Source of the DNA: Apostichopus japonicus
Taxonomy: Eukaryota > Echinodermata > Holothuroidea > Aspidochirotida > Stichopodidae
Reading direction: 5' to 3'
Assembly: GCF_037975245.1 (NCBI RefSeq)
Contig: NC_092583.1
Location: 11,609,764-11,673,763 of the forward strand
Length of the DNA stretch: 64,000 nucleotides
This document shows positions 1 to 12,589 of the stretch, piece by piece (within the stretch, counting starts at the first letter, position 1; each line of letters opens with the position of its first letter). The translations under genes and the position numbers were made by a program. The notes beneath the pieces are model-generated. The model was given only the letters and a program-made list of their open reading frames with translations, ran no database searches and was not told the DNA's origin.

Positions 1-311
1 ATGACAAATGAGGCCAGATAAATCCACCTGGAAGTCCATCTCTTTAAAGACGAGATTATCACCAGTATTTAGAGTTTGGTTATCTTGTACAGCTGTCAAG
101 ATCTGTGGCTGCTCGTTAACGCGTCTTCTTTTCCCCTTGGTGTTTTTAGAGAAGAAAGTTTTGACTTGCCATAAGTCCTCTCCAACTACCGTTGTCGTCA
201 ACTGTTTATTTGTGGTAGCCTTTAGTTTGACTGTCGTTTGGGTGTTGTTGGTATTTTCCGCAATGATCTCAGGACTTATTAGTTTTGCGTGTAGCTTAGT
301 AAAGACAACTC
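1..311 (-). CDS. Gene A, exon 5 (partial): third W/Cys domain of a secreted modular protein
   Basis: This is the first 311 bases of a domain exon that runs off the window. The acceptor AG lies at 313-312 after a pyrimidine-rich stretch, and the exon opens in phase 1. All 103 codons to the edge are open. The protein begins VVFTKLHAKLISP, carries the domain's hallmark EDLWQVKTFF about 50 residues in, and a basic KGKRRR patch after it. It closely matches the complete copy-B exon at 21698-22132. No ATG occurs at the start, as expected of an internal exon. The function of the domain is unknown. It is inferred to be extracellular because exon 1 encodes a signal peptide. Confidence 0.82.
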
Positions 312-570
312 CTGTAACAAGATAAGAAAAGCATAGATTACCAAAACCTTCTTGGAATTTTCAGAACTTGTTTAGAATGATCCGATTTTGTTTCTCGTCT
401 TTTGTTTACATATATATCTTTAACTCCCCCTTTCCTACCAAAAACTATCAACATAAGTCTAATACATACAGTTGCAAAACGACCATCGTTTTACAAACCG
501 ATGTTGCTTCCAACACTGAGCCATCTTTTCATGCCCTCACCATACCCCAGTCTAGTAAAACAGTACTTAC

Positions 571-1011
571 GTGACTGACATTCTTGTGCCTTGCAAAGCA
601 CCAACGAATCTCGAGAAACGTCACCATGCCCTCCTTCCACAATAAGTGTAAATGCTGGATCAGGGGCGTCCCCTTTCGTGAATTCCATGCAAATGTAGTT
701 CACGTCTTCCATACATCCAATAGTTCCATATTCAAATTCTGTCTCAATACCATCAATATCGAGAGGGTCACCATTGGCAATGTCAGTGGAACCTTCCGCG
801 TCATTGAGGATTTGGGCCACCTCTCCAATGCGAGGACCATCACCCAAAGGATCGCTACTACCAAACAGTGATACACTCCAAAGATCGTCACCCTCTAGGT
901 CACGTGTGTCATCCCTGAATGTGACGTCGATGTCGATAGATACAGGAGTTTCTTGGCCTGGAATTGGTCTCTCTCCAGTCAGTTCCCAGTTGAATGTCTC
1001 GGCAAACACTC
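571..1011 (-). CDS. Gene A, exon 4: second W/Cys domain
   Basis: The exon is 441 bases (147 codons), phase 1 at both ends. The acceptor is ttctttaag before 1011 and the donor GTAAGT starts at 570. The domain starts VFAETFNWEL, has GDDLWSVSLFGSS near residue 45, and then three spaced cysteines (IGC, YIC, LC) with a terminal EC. It is acidic and open throughout. An upstream in-frame ATG is not available within the exon; it is joined in phase to exon 3. The same exon in copy B (22431-22869) is 439 bases because of a two-base deletion. The family is not recognised: the fold may be a beta-sandwich binding module, but that is a guess. Confidence 0.85.
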
Positions 1012-1113
1012 CTTAAAGAAATAAATTGGGATTGGAAAACAAAACAAGGTATAAAAACACTTTATCTAAATGTTGGGTCTTTGTACGAGTAAAGTATCAT
1101 ATTAATTTACCTA

Positions 1114-1184
<71 letters not shown>

Positions 1185-3454
1185 CTATATTACCTTGATA
1201 AGTAATACCTAACATATCGGCAGAGGCATTGTACCAAAATTATACTGCTATATATAGACTATTGGTAGTCTGCTGCGTTTTAGATTCGCCTTTCATGCCA
1301 AAAGCTGGATACTAATGTTAACTAATGTCAGCAAAATCTTATTTTACCTTCTCGTTTAGAGAAACACATTAAAATAGCATTCATATTTTGTTTGTTTGTT
1401 TGTTTGATTTAAAAAAAATAATAAAAACAGAAATTCAATGAGTTTGTTTGACATAGAACATCGAGTTATAAATTAAGCACGTACCAAAAAACATCAGCTC
1501 ATTAGGAAAGAAATAAAAACATGGAATGTCATTCGTATTGAAACATAAAATGTCTTTCAATGGAAAACTCACAAACACATTGACACATATACATACAGAC
1601 ATACATACAAACACTCATATGATATCTTTGGTTGGACTCTATACATGTGATGCTTACACCCAAATGTGTAACACACTGAATCAAATATGTTTAGTGGGCG
1701 TTTTATTATGAACAAGAGAGTAACAAAAGTGTTAAAATATTTGGTCAGGGCCAGTTGCAAGACACATTGGTATCCTAATCTCAGCACTGTAGTTTAAGCG
1801 ACAAAATAACATCAATATTTATAAACACGAAGAAGACTAACAGCAAAAATAATTGACGAATGTCGCTAAAACTAATAAATAGTCTGTTTTATAAAGTTTT
1901 ATCGAAAATGTTACAACTGGTTTGCTCTCTGCTGATTTTTGCTTTTTTTATTTATTGTTATTGTTTTTGATACTGAAGTAAACAATTGTTCAATGGACAA
2001 AATTCTTCCATTAGCCTACTGGAGTTCAACAGATTTTTCCCTTGAAATATTGAAATTCCTTCTATCTTCCATTCCGCTAGGATTGAGATGCCCGTATGAG
2101 TGTATAGCCCCTCAGATGTTATTACACCCCCACCACCACGCCTACCAGCCCATCCTCACCTCAAGTCACCCAACCCACTTCCTCCAGTCCCACCTCTCTC
2201 TGAAAACAGCATAATCAGTTGGGAGCGCTAACTAGTGTTACCGACAATAATTGCCCAGTACTCGATTATTTTACATGCAAAGTCTAGACTACAGTTTTAT
2301 ATCAATGTTAAAGACTTCCTACTGGCAACATATATTAATCATGAATTTAAGCATGATTTGAGTTCGGATTGGGTTGTGTTGGTTTTGAGGTGCGGAGTGT
2401 GTTGGTGGGTCGGGCGGAGAGGGGTGTGTTATTTTAACCCCATTATCAGTTGGCTTAAAGTTTATGGTGTACAGTCTTTAAATGTCGTAGAGACGAAAAT
2501 GGTATCTTAGCTTAAGGGAGGGATAAATGTTGGTTTACGCATATATGTATCAATTTAATAACGAAGTTATACAAAGATTAAACTCTTGAATGCAGAGATT
2601 TAAATTTCATTCTTGAGAGTGTTCCATTATGACACCTTTCTTTGCGGATTAAATTATCATGCATTCTCGGAATGCAAACCAACTAAAATGCAGCTCCAAA
2701 TAGAGCTATACGTGACGTCACTCTTCGGTTATAAGAGTGAATACCACTCCTCTATTAAGAGTGATCATGTCCTACTTAGTCACAAATTGAAATGCCACTC
2801 TCTGGAATAAGAATCTAAGGGCGTAAGTCATTACGTCACATGACGCCACGATGCTTTTTAGGACACGTGGCTTATCACGATATTGTAGAATGCGCTTTAA
2901 ATATGTTGTGTTGCACCCAGTCTGATTCAAGCAATGGCGAATATAGGCTACTGTTTAGTATGTACCTGACGTCACAATATCGATCGTGCTTTGTATTCAA
3001 TGCGATATGTAGATATATACAACGTGTCACATTTTGAAACACCACAGAATTTCATATGAAGTCTTCGGGGCTGCTTACTATGTGTTGTTGGGCCCATCCT
3101 CCTCCCTCCTGTTTTTGGCAGTCGTCCAACATCCGTTTTCAAAGAAAAACGATTAGCATTGTCTTTACTGCTACAGGAATTTCTAAAGTATTAACACGTA
3201 CACTGTTATAAATTAGTCTCAACCCCGAAACCACATGTGCGTGTGAAATGGAGTACGGATCTTCTGGAGAACCTACCCAACCCCATCGGCCATTTTAACC
3301 TCAACCCAAAATTTAGAAAGGGAAACTTCCTTTTTAAATCTGATGTTAAGACACAAATCAGCTATACGACAAACATGTCTCCACGTAAATCAAAATAATA
3401 CCGTAAATACAGTATAAATTCAAACGAATACATATGATATCTGGATTGAATTAC
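1012..3454 (-). other. Gene A, intron 3, with (TA)n tract
   Basis: This is the non-coding sequence between the donor at 3454 and the acceptor at 1013-1012. It contains a (TA)n microsatellite at about 1118-1181 and otherwise aligns with copy B 22870-25414. I see no exon in it. Scattered short open frames show no splice-site support and are not conserved between the two copies. Confidence 0.7.
1118..1181. repeat. (TA)n microsatellite
   Basis: About 32 dinucleotide units. It is much expanded relative to the matching position of copy B near 22970. Confidence 0.97.
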
Positions 3455-3925
3455 CTTTACAGGTCCCCAGACGAACGCATTTTGTTTGCCTCTCGTACTC
3501 CTCCCGGTAAACTGTGTAAGTAAAATCAAGTTCAATCTTTGGTTCTGGGTCATCCGTCATATTAAACTTGATACAAAAGTATTTGAAGTCAGCACAGACG
3601 CCCTCCGTAGCGTCAAATGAATAACGCAGTTTGTTGAAATTCCATCTCTTGTCCGGAGGGTCGTAATCTGATTTGGCTTTTGAAAATTCAAGAGCTCTCT
3701 GTTTTTCTGATAGCACGTTAGCATTATACGAAAGTTTTGCTCCAGAACCATCGCTGTTTCTACTGACCCAAGCGCCTATCCTCCACATATTTCTTCCTCG
3801 TATTTTCCTTGACGTCCGTCCTTTGAATATTTCTACCTCTGCCGCGAATTTGAACTTGTTTATTTTGCCCTCGGTAACACTTGTACCCGGCGTGAATTGG
3901 TTGAACAAGTCATAAAATTCCATTG
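3455..3925 (-). CDS. Gene A, exon 3: first W/Cys domain
   Basis: The exon is 471 bases (157 codons), phase 1-1. The acceptor is ttctttcacgcag before 3925 and the donor is GTAATT from 3454. The protein starts MEFYDLFNQF, has RNMWRIGAWVSR at about residues 45-57, then GVCADFKYFCIKF and a terminal CVRLGTCK. The W, the C...F-C-I-x-F block and the last two cysteines line up with exons 4 and 5, so the three exons encode one repeated domain of about 145-157 residues. It is basic where exon 4 is acidic. In copy B the first half of this exon has been lost. Confidence 0.85.
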
Positions 3926-3984
3926 CTGCGTGAAAGAATAACAAAAACAGTTAAAAGTAAGTATGTATTTATACACATACATAT

Positions 3985-4325
3985 TTAAGGAGTAAGGAGT
4001 AAGGAGAGGAAGGAGGAGGGGGAATAAGGATAACGAGGAGGGGAGGGGAGGGAGGAAGAAGAAGGAGAAGGAGGAAGGGAAGAAGGAGGATGAGAAGGAA
4101 GAGAAGAGAAGGATGGGAGACGGAGGTGAAGCAAGAGGAGGCCATAAAAAAAAGGAGATTGAGAAGGAGAAAAAAAAGGAGGAGGTGAAGAACGAGGAGG
4201 GAGTGACGTAAGAGGAGGTGACAGTGGAAAAGCAGGAGAAGGGAAGGAGGTGACGTAGGAGGAGGAGGTGATGGAAAGAAAAAGGAGTCTGTGACGGAGG
4301 AGGGGTGGGGGGATGGGAGGTGAAG
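3985..4325 (+). repeat. Purine-rich (GGA/GAA) minisatellite in intron 2 of gene A
   Basis: About 340 bases, almost all A and G on the + strand, built from loose units such as AGGAGGAGGTGACGTAGG. It lies between the VWC exon and exon 3. A related tract sits in copy B at about 25615-26015, so it predates the duplication. Proline/serine/phenylalanine-rich open frames on the minus strand are products of this composition. Confidence 0.93.
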
Positions 4326-4339
4326 AAACTATTACTTAC

Positions 4340-4552
4340 TGTTAGGACACAGTGGACAGCACTCTCCGGGTATTTCGACAGGATCAGAACATTTTGGTTG
4401 TCCACAACTGATAATGTCACAATCTGTGGTACCGTTGTGACAAGTACACAATGTACAATCGTCGATAGTCCATTGATCGTTATGTTTTTCCAAGCTACCT
4501 CTAAACACACACGGTCCCTTGTCTAGAAGTCGACCGATCGCTGATGTAGACT
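4340..4552 (-). CDS. Gene A, exon 2: von Willebrand factor type C (VWC) domain
   Basis: The exon is 213 bases (71 codons), phase 1-1, with acceptor gttttacag and donor GTAAGT. It holds all ten cysteines of a VWC module in the usual order: one in GPCVF, then DDC-TLC-TC, DC, ISC, PKC and the closing ECCPLC. The conserved W lies in the NDQW motif. VWC domains are extracellular cysteine-knot-like modules found in BMP-binding and matrix proteins, so binding of a secreted partner is plausible. The open frame continues upstream to an ATG at 4778, but that ATG lies in a MITE end and in intron, so it is not the start. Confidence 0.93.
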
Positions 4553-4760
4553 CTGTAAAACAACAGGATATGACACAAAATTTGCAAATGTTGGAATAAG
4601 AGAAGATTGAAAAAAGATTGAACCCATGACGACTTCGATGCAAGGTAGCAAAATAGCTTAAAGCAGCAGCTTCGATGCTCAACATTTCCTCGCTAAGGTA
4701 TAAGGTATAAGCAACATGAAACGAGTTAATTATTCCCTTCGAAATGAGAAGGAAACAAAA

Positions 4761-4931
4761 CAGTGACGGAGCGTCCATTTTTTTTCCCGGCGATCTAGGG
4801 AGTAACTTTGCTCAAATTTTTTTTTACTCTCCGCGGCAACCTGTGGCGGCGCTCCGCTTAGATAGTGTCGAAAGCGCCCCTACAGACCATTCTCGCCCCC
4901 CCCCCGACCAATAACCCTAGCTCCGCCACTG
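4761..4931 (-). mobile_element. hAT-like MITE, internally deleted (CAGTGGCGGAGC family)
   Basis: The right end CTCCGCCACTG (to 4931) and left end CAGTGACGGAGCGTCCAT (from 4761) are the two ends of the family complete at 33848-34241 and 44016-44385. It carries the family core, including a GATCTAGGGAGTAACTTT stretch, in reverse. Most of the body is deleted, leaving 171 bases. Copy B has no element here (near 26560). The flanks share CAAAA, but a clean 8-bp duplication is not visible. Confidence 0.85.
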
Positions 4932-5077
4932 CAAAAAACTACTAATTTACAGCATTATATGGTTTTAATATTGAAAAGCATCGAAAATGTACCCAAAAAG
5001 AATTGCTTAAGACATTCATGATAAAACGTGGGCTGTTTTTTAACCAGCCCCGACCCCACCAACGGCGTACGCGTATT

Positions 5078-5701
5078 AATAATAAATATGGACATTTATA
5101 ATGCGCCGGTATCCGTCAGTAAAAGACGCTCATGGCACAGTGACACAAACAGTGCGACAGCAAAACAAAAAACAGTAACATTGTACAAGACAATAATCAA
5201 GCAAATATGGGCAACATTGAACAACTAATTAAACAGTTTTCATCAGATGCGTCTTGAAAGCGCTGAAAAGAAGCATAAGGTGGACTGTGTTTTACATGTT
5301 CTGGAAGGTTGTTCCACAGAGACGGGGCAGCAGCAGCAAAAGCTCTTTTGCCCCATGATCGAATTGAGCGATTTTCACACAGAAGTAATTTATTGTGTGA
5401 TCTCATGAAACTGCGATTTGCGTGATATGGTTGCAGGAGTTCTGACAAGTAGAATGGCGAAGTTCTAACGAAATAGCGATATGTGAAAATCAATATTTTA
5501 AATATAATTCGGTCTTTGATCGGGAGCCAGTGTAATTCTCTCAGAATATGTGTAACATATTCCCTTGGCTTGGAACGGGTGATAATTCGTGCAGCAATGT
5601 TATGTAGTCGTGCAAGACGGTTGATTTGTATTTCTGGTAGACCGTAAAAACGAGAGAATTTCCCACGCCAAGGCGTGGTGTGACGTATGTATGCACTAGT
5701 T
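5078..5701 (-). mobile_element. 5'-truncated non-LTR retrotransposon (CR1/L2-like RT C-terminus)
   Basis: On the minus strand, 5700-5225 encodes the end of a LINE reverse transcriptase: YGLPEIQINRLARL, then ARIITRSKPREYVTHILREL, LHWLPIKDRIIFKI, LLQPYHANRS and finally SWGKRAFAAAAPSLWNNLP. These are the typical last blocks of CR1/L2/Rex-type ORF2. One frameshift lies near 5640, so it is dead. GTATT at 5073-5077 and 5702-5706 is a likely target duplication, and copy B has a single GTATT at 26698-26702 with no element. Confidence 0.9.
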
Positions 5702-5866
5702 GTATTCTCTGAGCGGAAAACATGCGAGAGACGAGCAAGTGGGTGGAGGGTATGGTAAGCTGGTCACGTGAGTGTTAGGTGGCTTTCCCAGTTATCTCAG
5801 TTGACTACAATGGGCATGTTTGCCACGCAGAATATATCCCGCAAGATTTATAATTATTGTAATGTG

Positions 5867-6840
5867 CCTTCGCGCTACTATATTGGGATTAGGCTAGCCC
5901 AATCCATCATCTACACTACTGGCTGGTGAATGCTATGCTGAAAATTAACTCTTCATAAGAATCTCAAACTCACAGGTTCGCTACGCAGGAAAAAAACCAG
6001 GCTCAGATATTAACAGAATTGTGGCGGCGAACAGTTAATTCTGCCCACGTAAATAAAAAAGATCTTCTTACTTGAGTAGCATACTTCTTCAAACCTATAC
6101 GTAAATTTCTCTACTTTGGTTCGTTATTCTCGAATTAAACAATAAAGGTAACATTTAAACGCATTGAATTAACAGCATCCTGCAAATAATAACCATATTT
6201 ATCCGCAACAATTCGGCATTATCTGTACTACTCCAGCTCTTGCCACTTAGGCACTTGTAACGTTCTTATCGTGGCATGGCATTATAAACTTTGGCCCTGT
6301 ATGGCATATATATATTACGTGTTTTGGATGATGATAAACCAGGGCCAGGAAATCGACCTTGCAGGTTTTAATAGACAGGAGGGTGTTACATTTGCAATGA
6401 TAGACTATAAGCTTACATGTATTCGTTAGATTAATTTTCCATGAGGTCTTCGGTGCAAAGCACCGTATGTGCGATAGATGTCGCTTAGGATACAATAACG
6501 TTAACACGTTGTTCTATTTGACCAATCAGTGTCCAGGACTTTGTGTATTCTCTGTCACGTCCGAAATATGTGTGATTCGTGATTGGCAGCTCTGTTGTGA
6601 TGGTTTTATATTGCAGGCGCATGCTAGCTAGAGTACTGTTTATAAAACATAACACAATATATGGTCTACGTTAAAGGACTCCCAAAGGCCGAACTGGCTT
6701 CCTCGTGACCGAAATAACTTCAAAAGGGTTGCAGTAACAAAGACCCCTCCATTGAATATGAACATCTAACGTTGACCTTCACCACGTACTACAAATGATG
6801 ACATGTGTTTGTAGACAAATACAGTTGTTCTATTTATATA
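5867..6840. other. Copy-A-only non-coding segment, about 970 bp
   Basis: Copy B runs directly from TTATAATTAT into the flank of the next MITE, while copy A has about 970 bases here. I see no terminal repeats, so it may be an insertion in A or a deletion in B. No coding sequence is supported. Confidence 0.55.
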
Positions 6841-6848
6841 AGTGAAGG

Positions 6849-7160
6849 CAGGGGCGGCGATTTTATTTCAAATATTGGGGGGGGGGGGGACATTTGCTTG
6901 GGAGCAGGCAAATTACTAACAAAGCGGAACGCCACCATCGGTTGGCGTACAGCGTACAAGAAAATTTCTGGTTTTGATAGCTCCCCAGATCACCGGTAAA
7001 GGCACTTCTCGGGGTTGAAAATGACCAACCAGATGTACACTTTTGCCTGAGAACCAAGTTTTTCTCAATAGTTTTTTTCATTCATAACCTTTTTCAAGAT
7101 TGTCACCAGTCACACATCATGTTCGACCTCATCGCATCTCCTGTGGATCATTGCTTTTGT

Positions 7161-7216
<56 letters not shown>

Positions 7217-7513
7217 GCCAAGGGAGGGGCGAAGCTTGTTGGCAAACTATCTAAGCGTAGCGCCAAGTTGGCGCGAAGCGCAAAAGAAAATTTTGGCCGA
7301 AAATGCCTCCCAGATCGCTGGAAATGGCACTTCCCAGGCCTTGTAAGTTGCATCTAAGCATTTTCTATTTTGAAATTACTAGCGATATCATAACAAAATA
7401 TGCTAAAAAAAACTATGCCACCAAATATTGGGGGGATATTAGATATTATATCCCCCCACCTAAAATATTGGGGGGACATGTCCCCCGTCCCCCCCCCATG
7501 ATCGCCGCCCATG
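6849..7513 (+). mobile_element. hAT-like MITE (CAGGGGCGGCGAT ends), 8-bp TSD, empty site in copy B
   Basis: The element has terminal inverted repeats CAGGGGCGGCGAT and ATCGCCGCCCATG. It is flanked by AGTGAAGG (6841-6848) and AGTGGAGG (7514-7521), a target duplication matching at 7 of 8 bases. Copy B carries a single AGTGAAGG at 26853-26860 and nothing else. The interior holds two degraded copies of the core shared with other MITEs of this window (GCGCCACC/TTGGCG..., CCCAGATCGCTGGAAATGGC) separated by a (TA)n run at 7164-7216. It has no transposase. The 8-bp duplication points to hAT machinery acting in trans. Confidence 0.9.
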
Positions 7514-8279
7514 AGTGGAGGGACGAAGGTCGTCGAGAGACGTCATTCTAAACTATTCTGCCTTAGCGACACCACTTTTGATTCTCCCGTTGTATGAAAT
7601 TCATGCATTTAAAGGGTAGAAACGTATGCTAAGCCAATTCGTAGCAAGATCTTTGCTATTAAGTAATATTAAGGTAGTTTAATGTTTTGTAATTTTCCTA
7701 TTACCCATACTCCATACCGGAAGCAGTAAGGATAATGTTATAAGAATGAGAGGTCAAATGGGTCAAACATATACAAATGCCGCAAGGAAAACCTCTGAAT
7801 CTGTGCATATCATCAAGTATCGTTTAAAGGTGACACAGACTACACTGTTAAAAATAATGGGCAAAATTTACCCAACTTTTTAACCAACGTTGGGCATGTA
7901 TTCAGCAACCTCAAAAGTTGGGCAAAAATTGACCAACCCAAATAGGTATAATAAATTCTCAACAGTTGGGAGGGGAATTACCCAACTGTTCCGGTTAGCC
8001 ATTTCCCCAACTGTTGGGTGGGTCATTCATTTTGTTGGGCAAATCATTTAACCAACGTATGGGTTAAGGCACCAGTAATGTATCCATCTGTTGAGCAGTT
8101 CATTTAGCCACCTGTTGGGTGCATACTAAATTTGTCCCAATTGTTGGACAATTCATGGATTTTGTTGGGCATTTGCAACAACCAAATGTTGGGTTAATCC
8201 TGAACCACTTCCAACTGTTGGGGGTTTCTTAGATCGTGTTGGGCAATAATGGAAAAGAACTGTTGGAATTCTAAAAAAT

Positions 8280-10630
8280 CTAAGACATCACATCTTTTGA
8301 AATAAAGAAAGATACTGTATTTTGTAATACATGGAACACCTTTATTCACTGACCTTGAAGAAGACATATATAACTATCATGGTTGAATAAACTTATTGTT
8401 GAATTAACTGAACTTGAAGACATATAACTGTAATGGTTGAAGAAACTTACTGTTGACTGAATAGTATAATTTGATATAAGAAGTCTTAAATTCAGGTATT
8501 CTTGAAACAAGGGTATGAACTGAAATAAATAAATTAATGAAGCCATATGTTTCATTTATGTAGGGTTCACGCACATTCCTTGGAAACTCATTTTGATCTG
8601 AAAACAACCTTCCCTAAAGTGACATTAACATTTGTGGCCTCAATTTTCTTAAGAATCCCACAGGATAAATTTTAATGAAAAAAATGCCAATGGCTTTGTG
8701 ATTCCTTGCCATGAGAACTAAAATCCCCCTTGTACATCATACACCAACTTTGCATTAATATTTTAACCTCTTAACTTAAGTTTAACCCCAAAAGTTTCAG
8801 TAATGTGGATCAAAAGCACATATACACCCTCCATTTCTGGAGTACCCATGTCTGAAAGTGTACTGGTTCAAATAAATATTTAACCAATGCAAGGGTGGAT
8901 CAAAATGGGCTGCAATCAAGGGGTGTAAAGCTCCATACTATAGTTAAACAGGAAGCAAAACAGGTTGTCAGCAATGTTCTTGTACCCAAATGCTTACTGC
9001 CTTCAGCCCAGTACTGCCCTTGCTGTCTTTTCTTGTTTAGGAAATGGAAATTTGCTGTGGTCAGACTCACTCCCTCTCTAGATCTATGTTAGGACCTATG
9101 TTTTCTGACCATAGCTAATCACTTATTACCTTTGGAGTCTTTTAAACTCATCATTAATTAATTAATAATTATGTGGAACCATATACAAAGTTGAATTTAC
9201 AAAATTTACAGCAATTTCTTTTGCACTTGAACAATTGTCTTCCACAATCTAATGATATTGGCAAAACATTTTCCACAAAATGATTACTACATAACTAGCC
9301 ATCTTTAAATTGTTGAATAGGAAAAAGTCTCTTTTTTAGATGAACATGAATGTAACACTTTTAAACTTTTGTTCAAATGAATAATGGAATTAAAGGAGAT
9401 ATGAGGGCTGGCCAAAAAATGTCTTTGAAAATGTTCTTCATGATAATTAAAACAAAGATCCACAAATTTTTATATATTGCTATGCTAATTTCTGTGTTTC
9501 TGTGCTGTGAAGCAAGCTATACAATGTTCATATGATTTAAAAACTGATAACATTCTTTAGGGCCATTCCATGTGACGTAAGACACAAATCAGAGCGAAAT
9601 TTTACACTTGTTTTCAATACCATGTTCAGTACAAGTCTGTAGTTAAGTCAGAAGCCTATAGTTCCTGAACTTTGAAAACCCAAAATAAATTCTGTCACCA
9701 CTGCGAAACATTAATGCTTTCCCATTGCGAATTATATCGCCCTCAACATTTGTCAAGTAAGTCACGCAGAGAAATGAAGAATTTAAACCTTTTGGAGGAA
9801 ATCAATAAATCCTGTGAAGCATTGAGAGAAATCTGCTAAGGTGCCTATTATATCTGAAAAGGACACATTGAGGAATACCTTCAAGGTAAAATTTAATTGA
9901 TATGCATTTTATACTGATATTCTTATGCAAATTAATCACGTAAGGCACACTGTTCAGTTTCCTTTCAGTTTCCAAATATACAAGGTAACACAGGCTAAGG
10001 GAATGTTTGCAAGTTCATTACATTGAAATGGGGGAGGGGGAAGGGTCTATTCTACATATGCAAAAATGTAAAAATAGTGGATAGAAAGAGCACAAGTATG
10101 TCAGATTGTACACTAGCTCACTCACACAGTAGTTACTGGAAGAATTTTAATTGGTGGTGCAAATCAAGAGTAAGTTTCAAAATAACATTTGCAGTCACAT
10201 TGTGCATGAAGCTCTGCCTTTCATGGGTGCCCTTAATAATGTTGTCATTTTGATTTAAGTGAATACAATTACAGAGTAAGTTCAAATCTAGATGTTTAGT
10301 TGTACATAAAAATTCCTATGGACTAGTTCTGCGAAATATCTTAACTTAAGTGCTACAGTAGCTAAATAGTTCCTTAATTAGCCGTAAAATCACGGCAACT
10401 GCCCATTTCAGCACGTTCATTACACAAATGAAACCTACATATACTCGTATCATCCACTTTTTTTACCCAATTCCATGATAAATGCATGCTTCAAAAATGA
10501 ATTTCTAGACACCTTGTAATTTGTGTCGAAGTTTGAAACAGCGGTAGTAGGGCTTTGGATATGTATCCCATTATGATACCTTGAGGGAAAAAGGCTCCGA
10601 GCGAGGTGATAAACTGTTTAAGGACTGGCA
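8280..10630. other. Interior of the CACTA-like element without recognisable genes
   Basis: AT-rich sequence. Open frames here are short, lack splice support and resemble no family I know. Confidence 0.55.
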
Positions 10631-10659
10631 GCATTCTTCATGAAAGCTCTGAAGACCGG

Positions 10660-10888
10660 ATGGAGGAGGAAAGATTCTTCATTCCTGATTGTTTATATAT
10701 GCAACTTTCAATGAAATCCCAAACATTTCGGCAGTGGTGCTGGTACTGCAAGTTGAATTTGTAGTGTGCTTTATAGCAGATGTCGACTCCTTCAGAGAGT
10801 GTCTGCACGCTCACTGCGTGCCTCTCCAAGATAACAAACACTTGTGATGGTGTCAGCTTGAAGTCTGAGTAAAACCCAAGGATGAAAG
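10660..10888 (-). pseudogene. Last-exon fragment of an uncharacterised protein family (seen in SAMD3-like proteins)
   Basis: Reading down from a tctcag acceptor at about 10889, the frame gives PFILGFYSDF, then TPSQVFVILERHAVSVQTL, then a VDICYKAHYKFNLQY block and VWDFIESCIYKQ. The run of 'QVFVILE...C-KAHY-F---Y...W-FI---IY' recalls the C-terminal block of large uncharacterised proteins in fish and invertebrates that are often labelled SAM-domain-containing 3-like. That resemblance is from memory. It lies inside the CACTA-like element and has no obvious stop within the block. It may be element cargo, or a host gene fragment caught by the element. Confidence 0.5.
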
Positions 10889-11720
10889 GCTGAGATCTTC
10901 ATTCACTGCTTATTCCCTGTAAGTATGAAGGCAAATGGGTGTGCTCCTGTGAAACCAATCGAAGCAATGAAAAGTAGCTTTTAGTTTCCATGTTCAAATT
11001 GATTTATTTCTGGTGTGCTCTATATTACAGCCAAAACCATTTACTTTATGCATATCACAAATATGTTATTGAACTTGTAGTATAAATTAAAAATGGAAAC
11101 GCTCCCTTTTGATATGTCTTACCAGTAGGATGATACCAGCATACCACTGATTCATATGTAGAATTAGTTTGGAGGGACTTAACTGACTTAAGATCATCTA
11201 AGTGAACAAGAAGATTGTCGTAGGGCATTAGTTGGCACCTCCTTCCCATTCGAAATATAAATGTAGATCACAATGGGTACATGCTAGTTTTGAACTCAGG
11301 GATTTTGCACAATCCAATGTCCAACAATAGCAATACTACACCTAATACTACTGATACTACTGATACTAATACTACTACTACCACCAACGACAAGAAGAAC
11401 AAGAACCAAAAAAAAAAGGAAGAACAGCAACAATAATGATGAAAATACAGCTTAAAGGGTTTTACAGATCAGGGGAGCCTGTCAAAATTCTCCAACAATC
11501 CTGGAGAGTAAGTTGCTGCAGTCTTTGTACTCCACACAGGGTTTTGCTCAGGTTCCTCACAAGTTCACATTTTCACCTGAGTGGAGTGAGGCCATCAAGA
11601 TAGAGTGCCTTGCCTAAGGACACAATGTAGCCGGGATTTGAAGCACTGATTCTTGGATTACGAGATTCAAACCCTAGCTGATTACAAGCAAAGTCAGCAG
11701 CTGATATGAATAATGCATTT

Positions 11721-11852
11721 AGACATACCCTTTTTAATTCAATAAATGATGAAGCATGATCTGTTGCCGCTGATCGTCCTCCAGTTTTGGCCTTGCTCCT
11801 GGTCCCAAAAATAAGTGGTAACATGAGCAATGGCAGGTTGTCCTTCTCCTCT
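11721..11852 (-). pseudogene. Possible exon of the same element-borne gene
   Basis: The minus-strand frame reads EEKDNLPLLMLPLIFGTRSK followed by KTGGRSAATDHASS and FIELKR. It is preceded by a pyrimidine-rich acceptor (ttttcacttgcag, near 11853) and ends at a donor-like AAAAAGGTATG. The composition looks coding and it lies 5' of the fragment at 10660-10888 on the same strand. The boundaries are my estimate. No function is assigned. Confidence 0.4.
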
Positions 11853-12589
11853 GCAAGTGAAAACCAAAATGCCAAATTTAGCAAAGCATAAAAACCTCAA
11901 AATCAATGGCTGTTGTAATATAATAGTCTATCGGGAAGTAAATACCAAATTCAATAGTCATTAGGTTAGAAACAATAGGGTAGGTAAGTAGCTGGGAGAC
12001 CCCCCTCCCATTCAAAAAAAGATAGTGATCCTTCATTCAATATGGGAAATATACAGAACATACTTAACATCATCAACCTGGTTGTTCCTGAGGTAATATG
12101 GTTAAAGGTCATTGTTTGACCTCTGCTGACTTAATTTATTGTCATTTGACCTACAGTTTCTATATTATCTACAATAAACACTAAGAAATTACCGTAATAT
12201 GCTGAAGCTACTGTAGCTTGCCACTGTAGCATAATAAAAACGATACACATTGTAAACATAAGCCCAAGATTTCAACCACGGATCACCATAGGCTTATTAA
12301 AAGGATAGAAAAGGTTATTGGAAGTTCGAACTCCACACTTAACCTTAACTAGCCTAGGATTAGGACTCGCTTAAGTAATCTAGGCTTGGTATATAGTACG
12401 CACGTCGGTATACAGGTATCCTGTTGTCACTGTGATAGGCTACGCTACTGTATAGGATCTATACGCTAACGTTAGTATTACTACTAGGCCTAGCATAGGA
12501 GTACAAAATGTTGATGAAAATTGTGTGAAAGAATCGTCCCAGTTTATTCCGATTACTTCAATCCCTTCACTGAAATGATCACCTTTCAT

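Noticed and set aside
3860-4510. Pro/Ser/Phe-rich 216-residue minus-strand frame
   Set aside because: Runs across intron 2 and the polypurine tract; the VWC exon is in a different frame with proper splice sites.
4553-4778. ATG at 4778 as the start of the VWC-encoding frame
   Set aside because: The ATG lies in a MITE terminal repeat and the frame up to 4553 is intron. A gtttacag-type acceptor and phase match to the signal-peptide exon show the true structure; copy B lacks the MITE.
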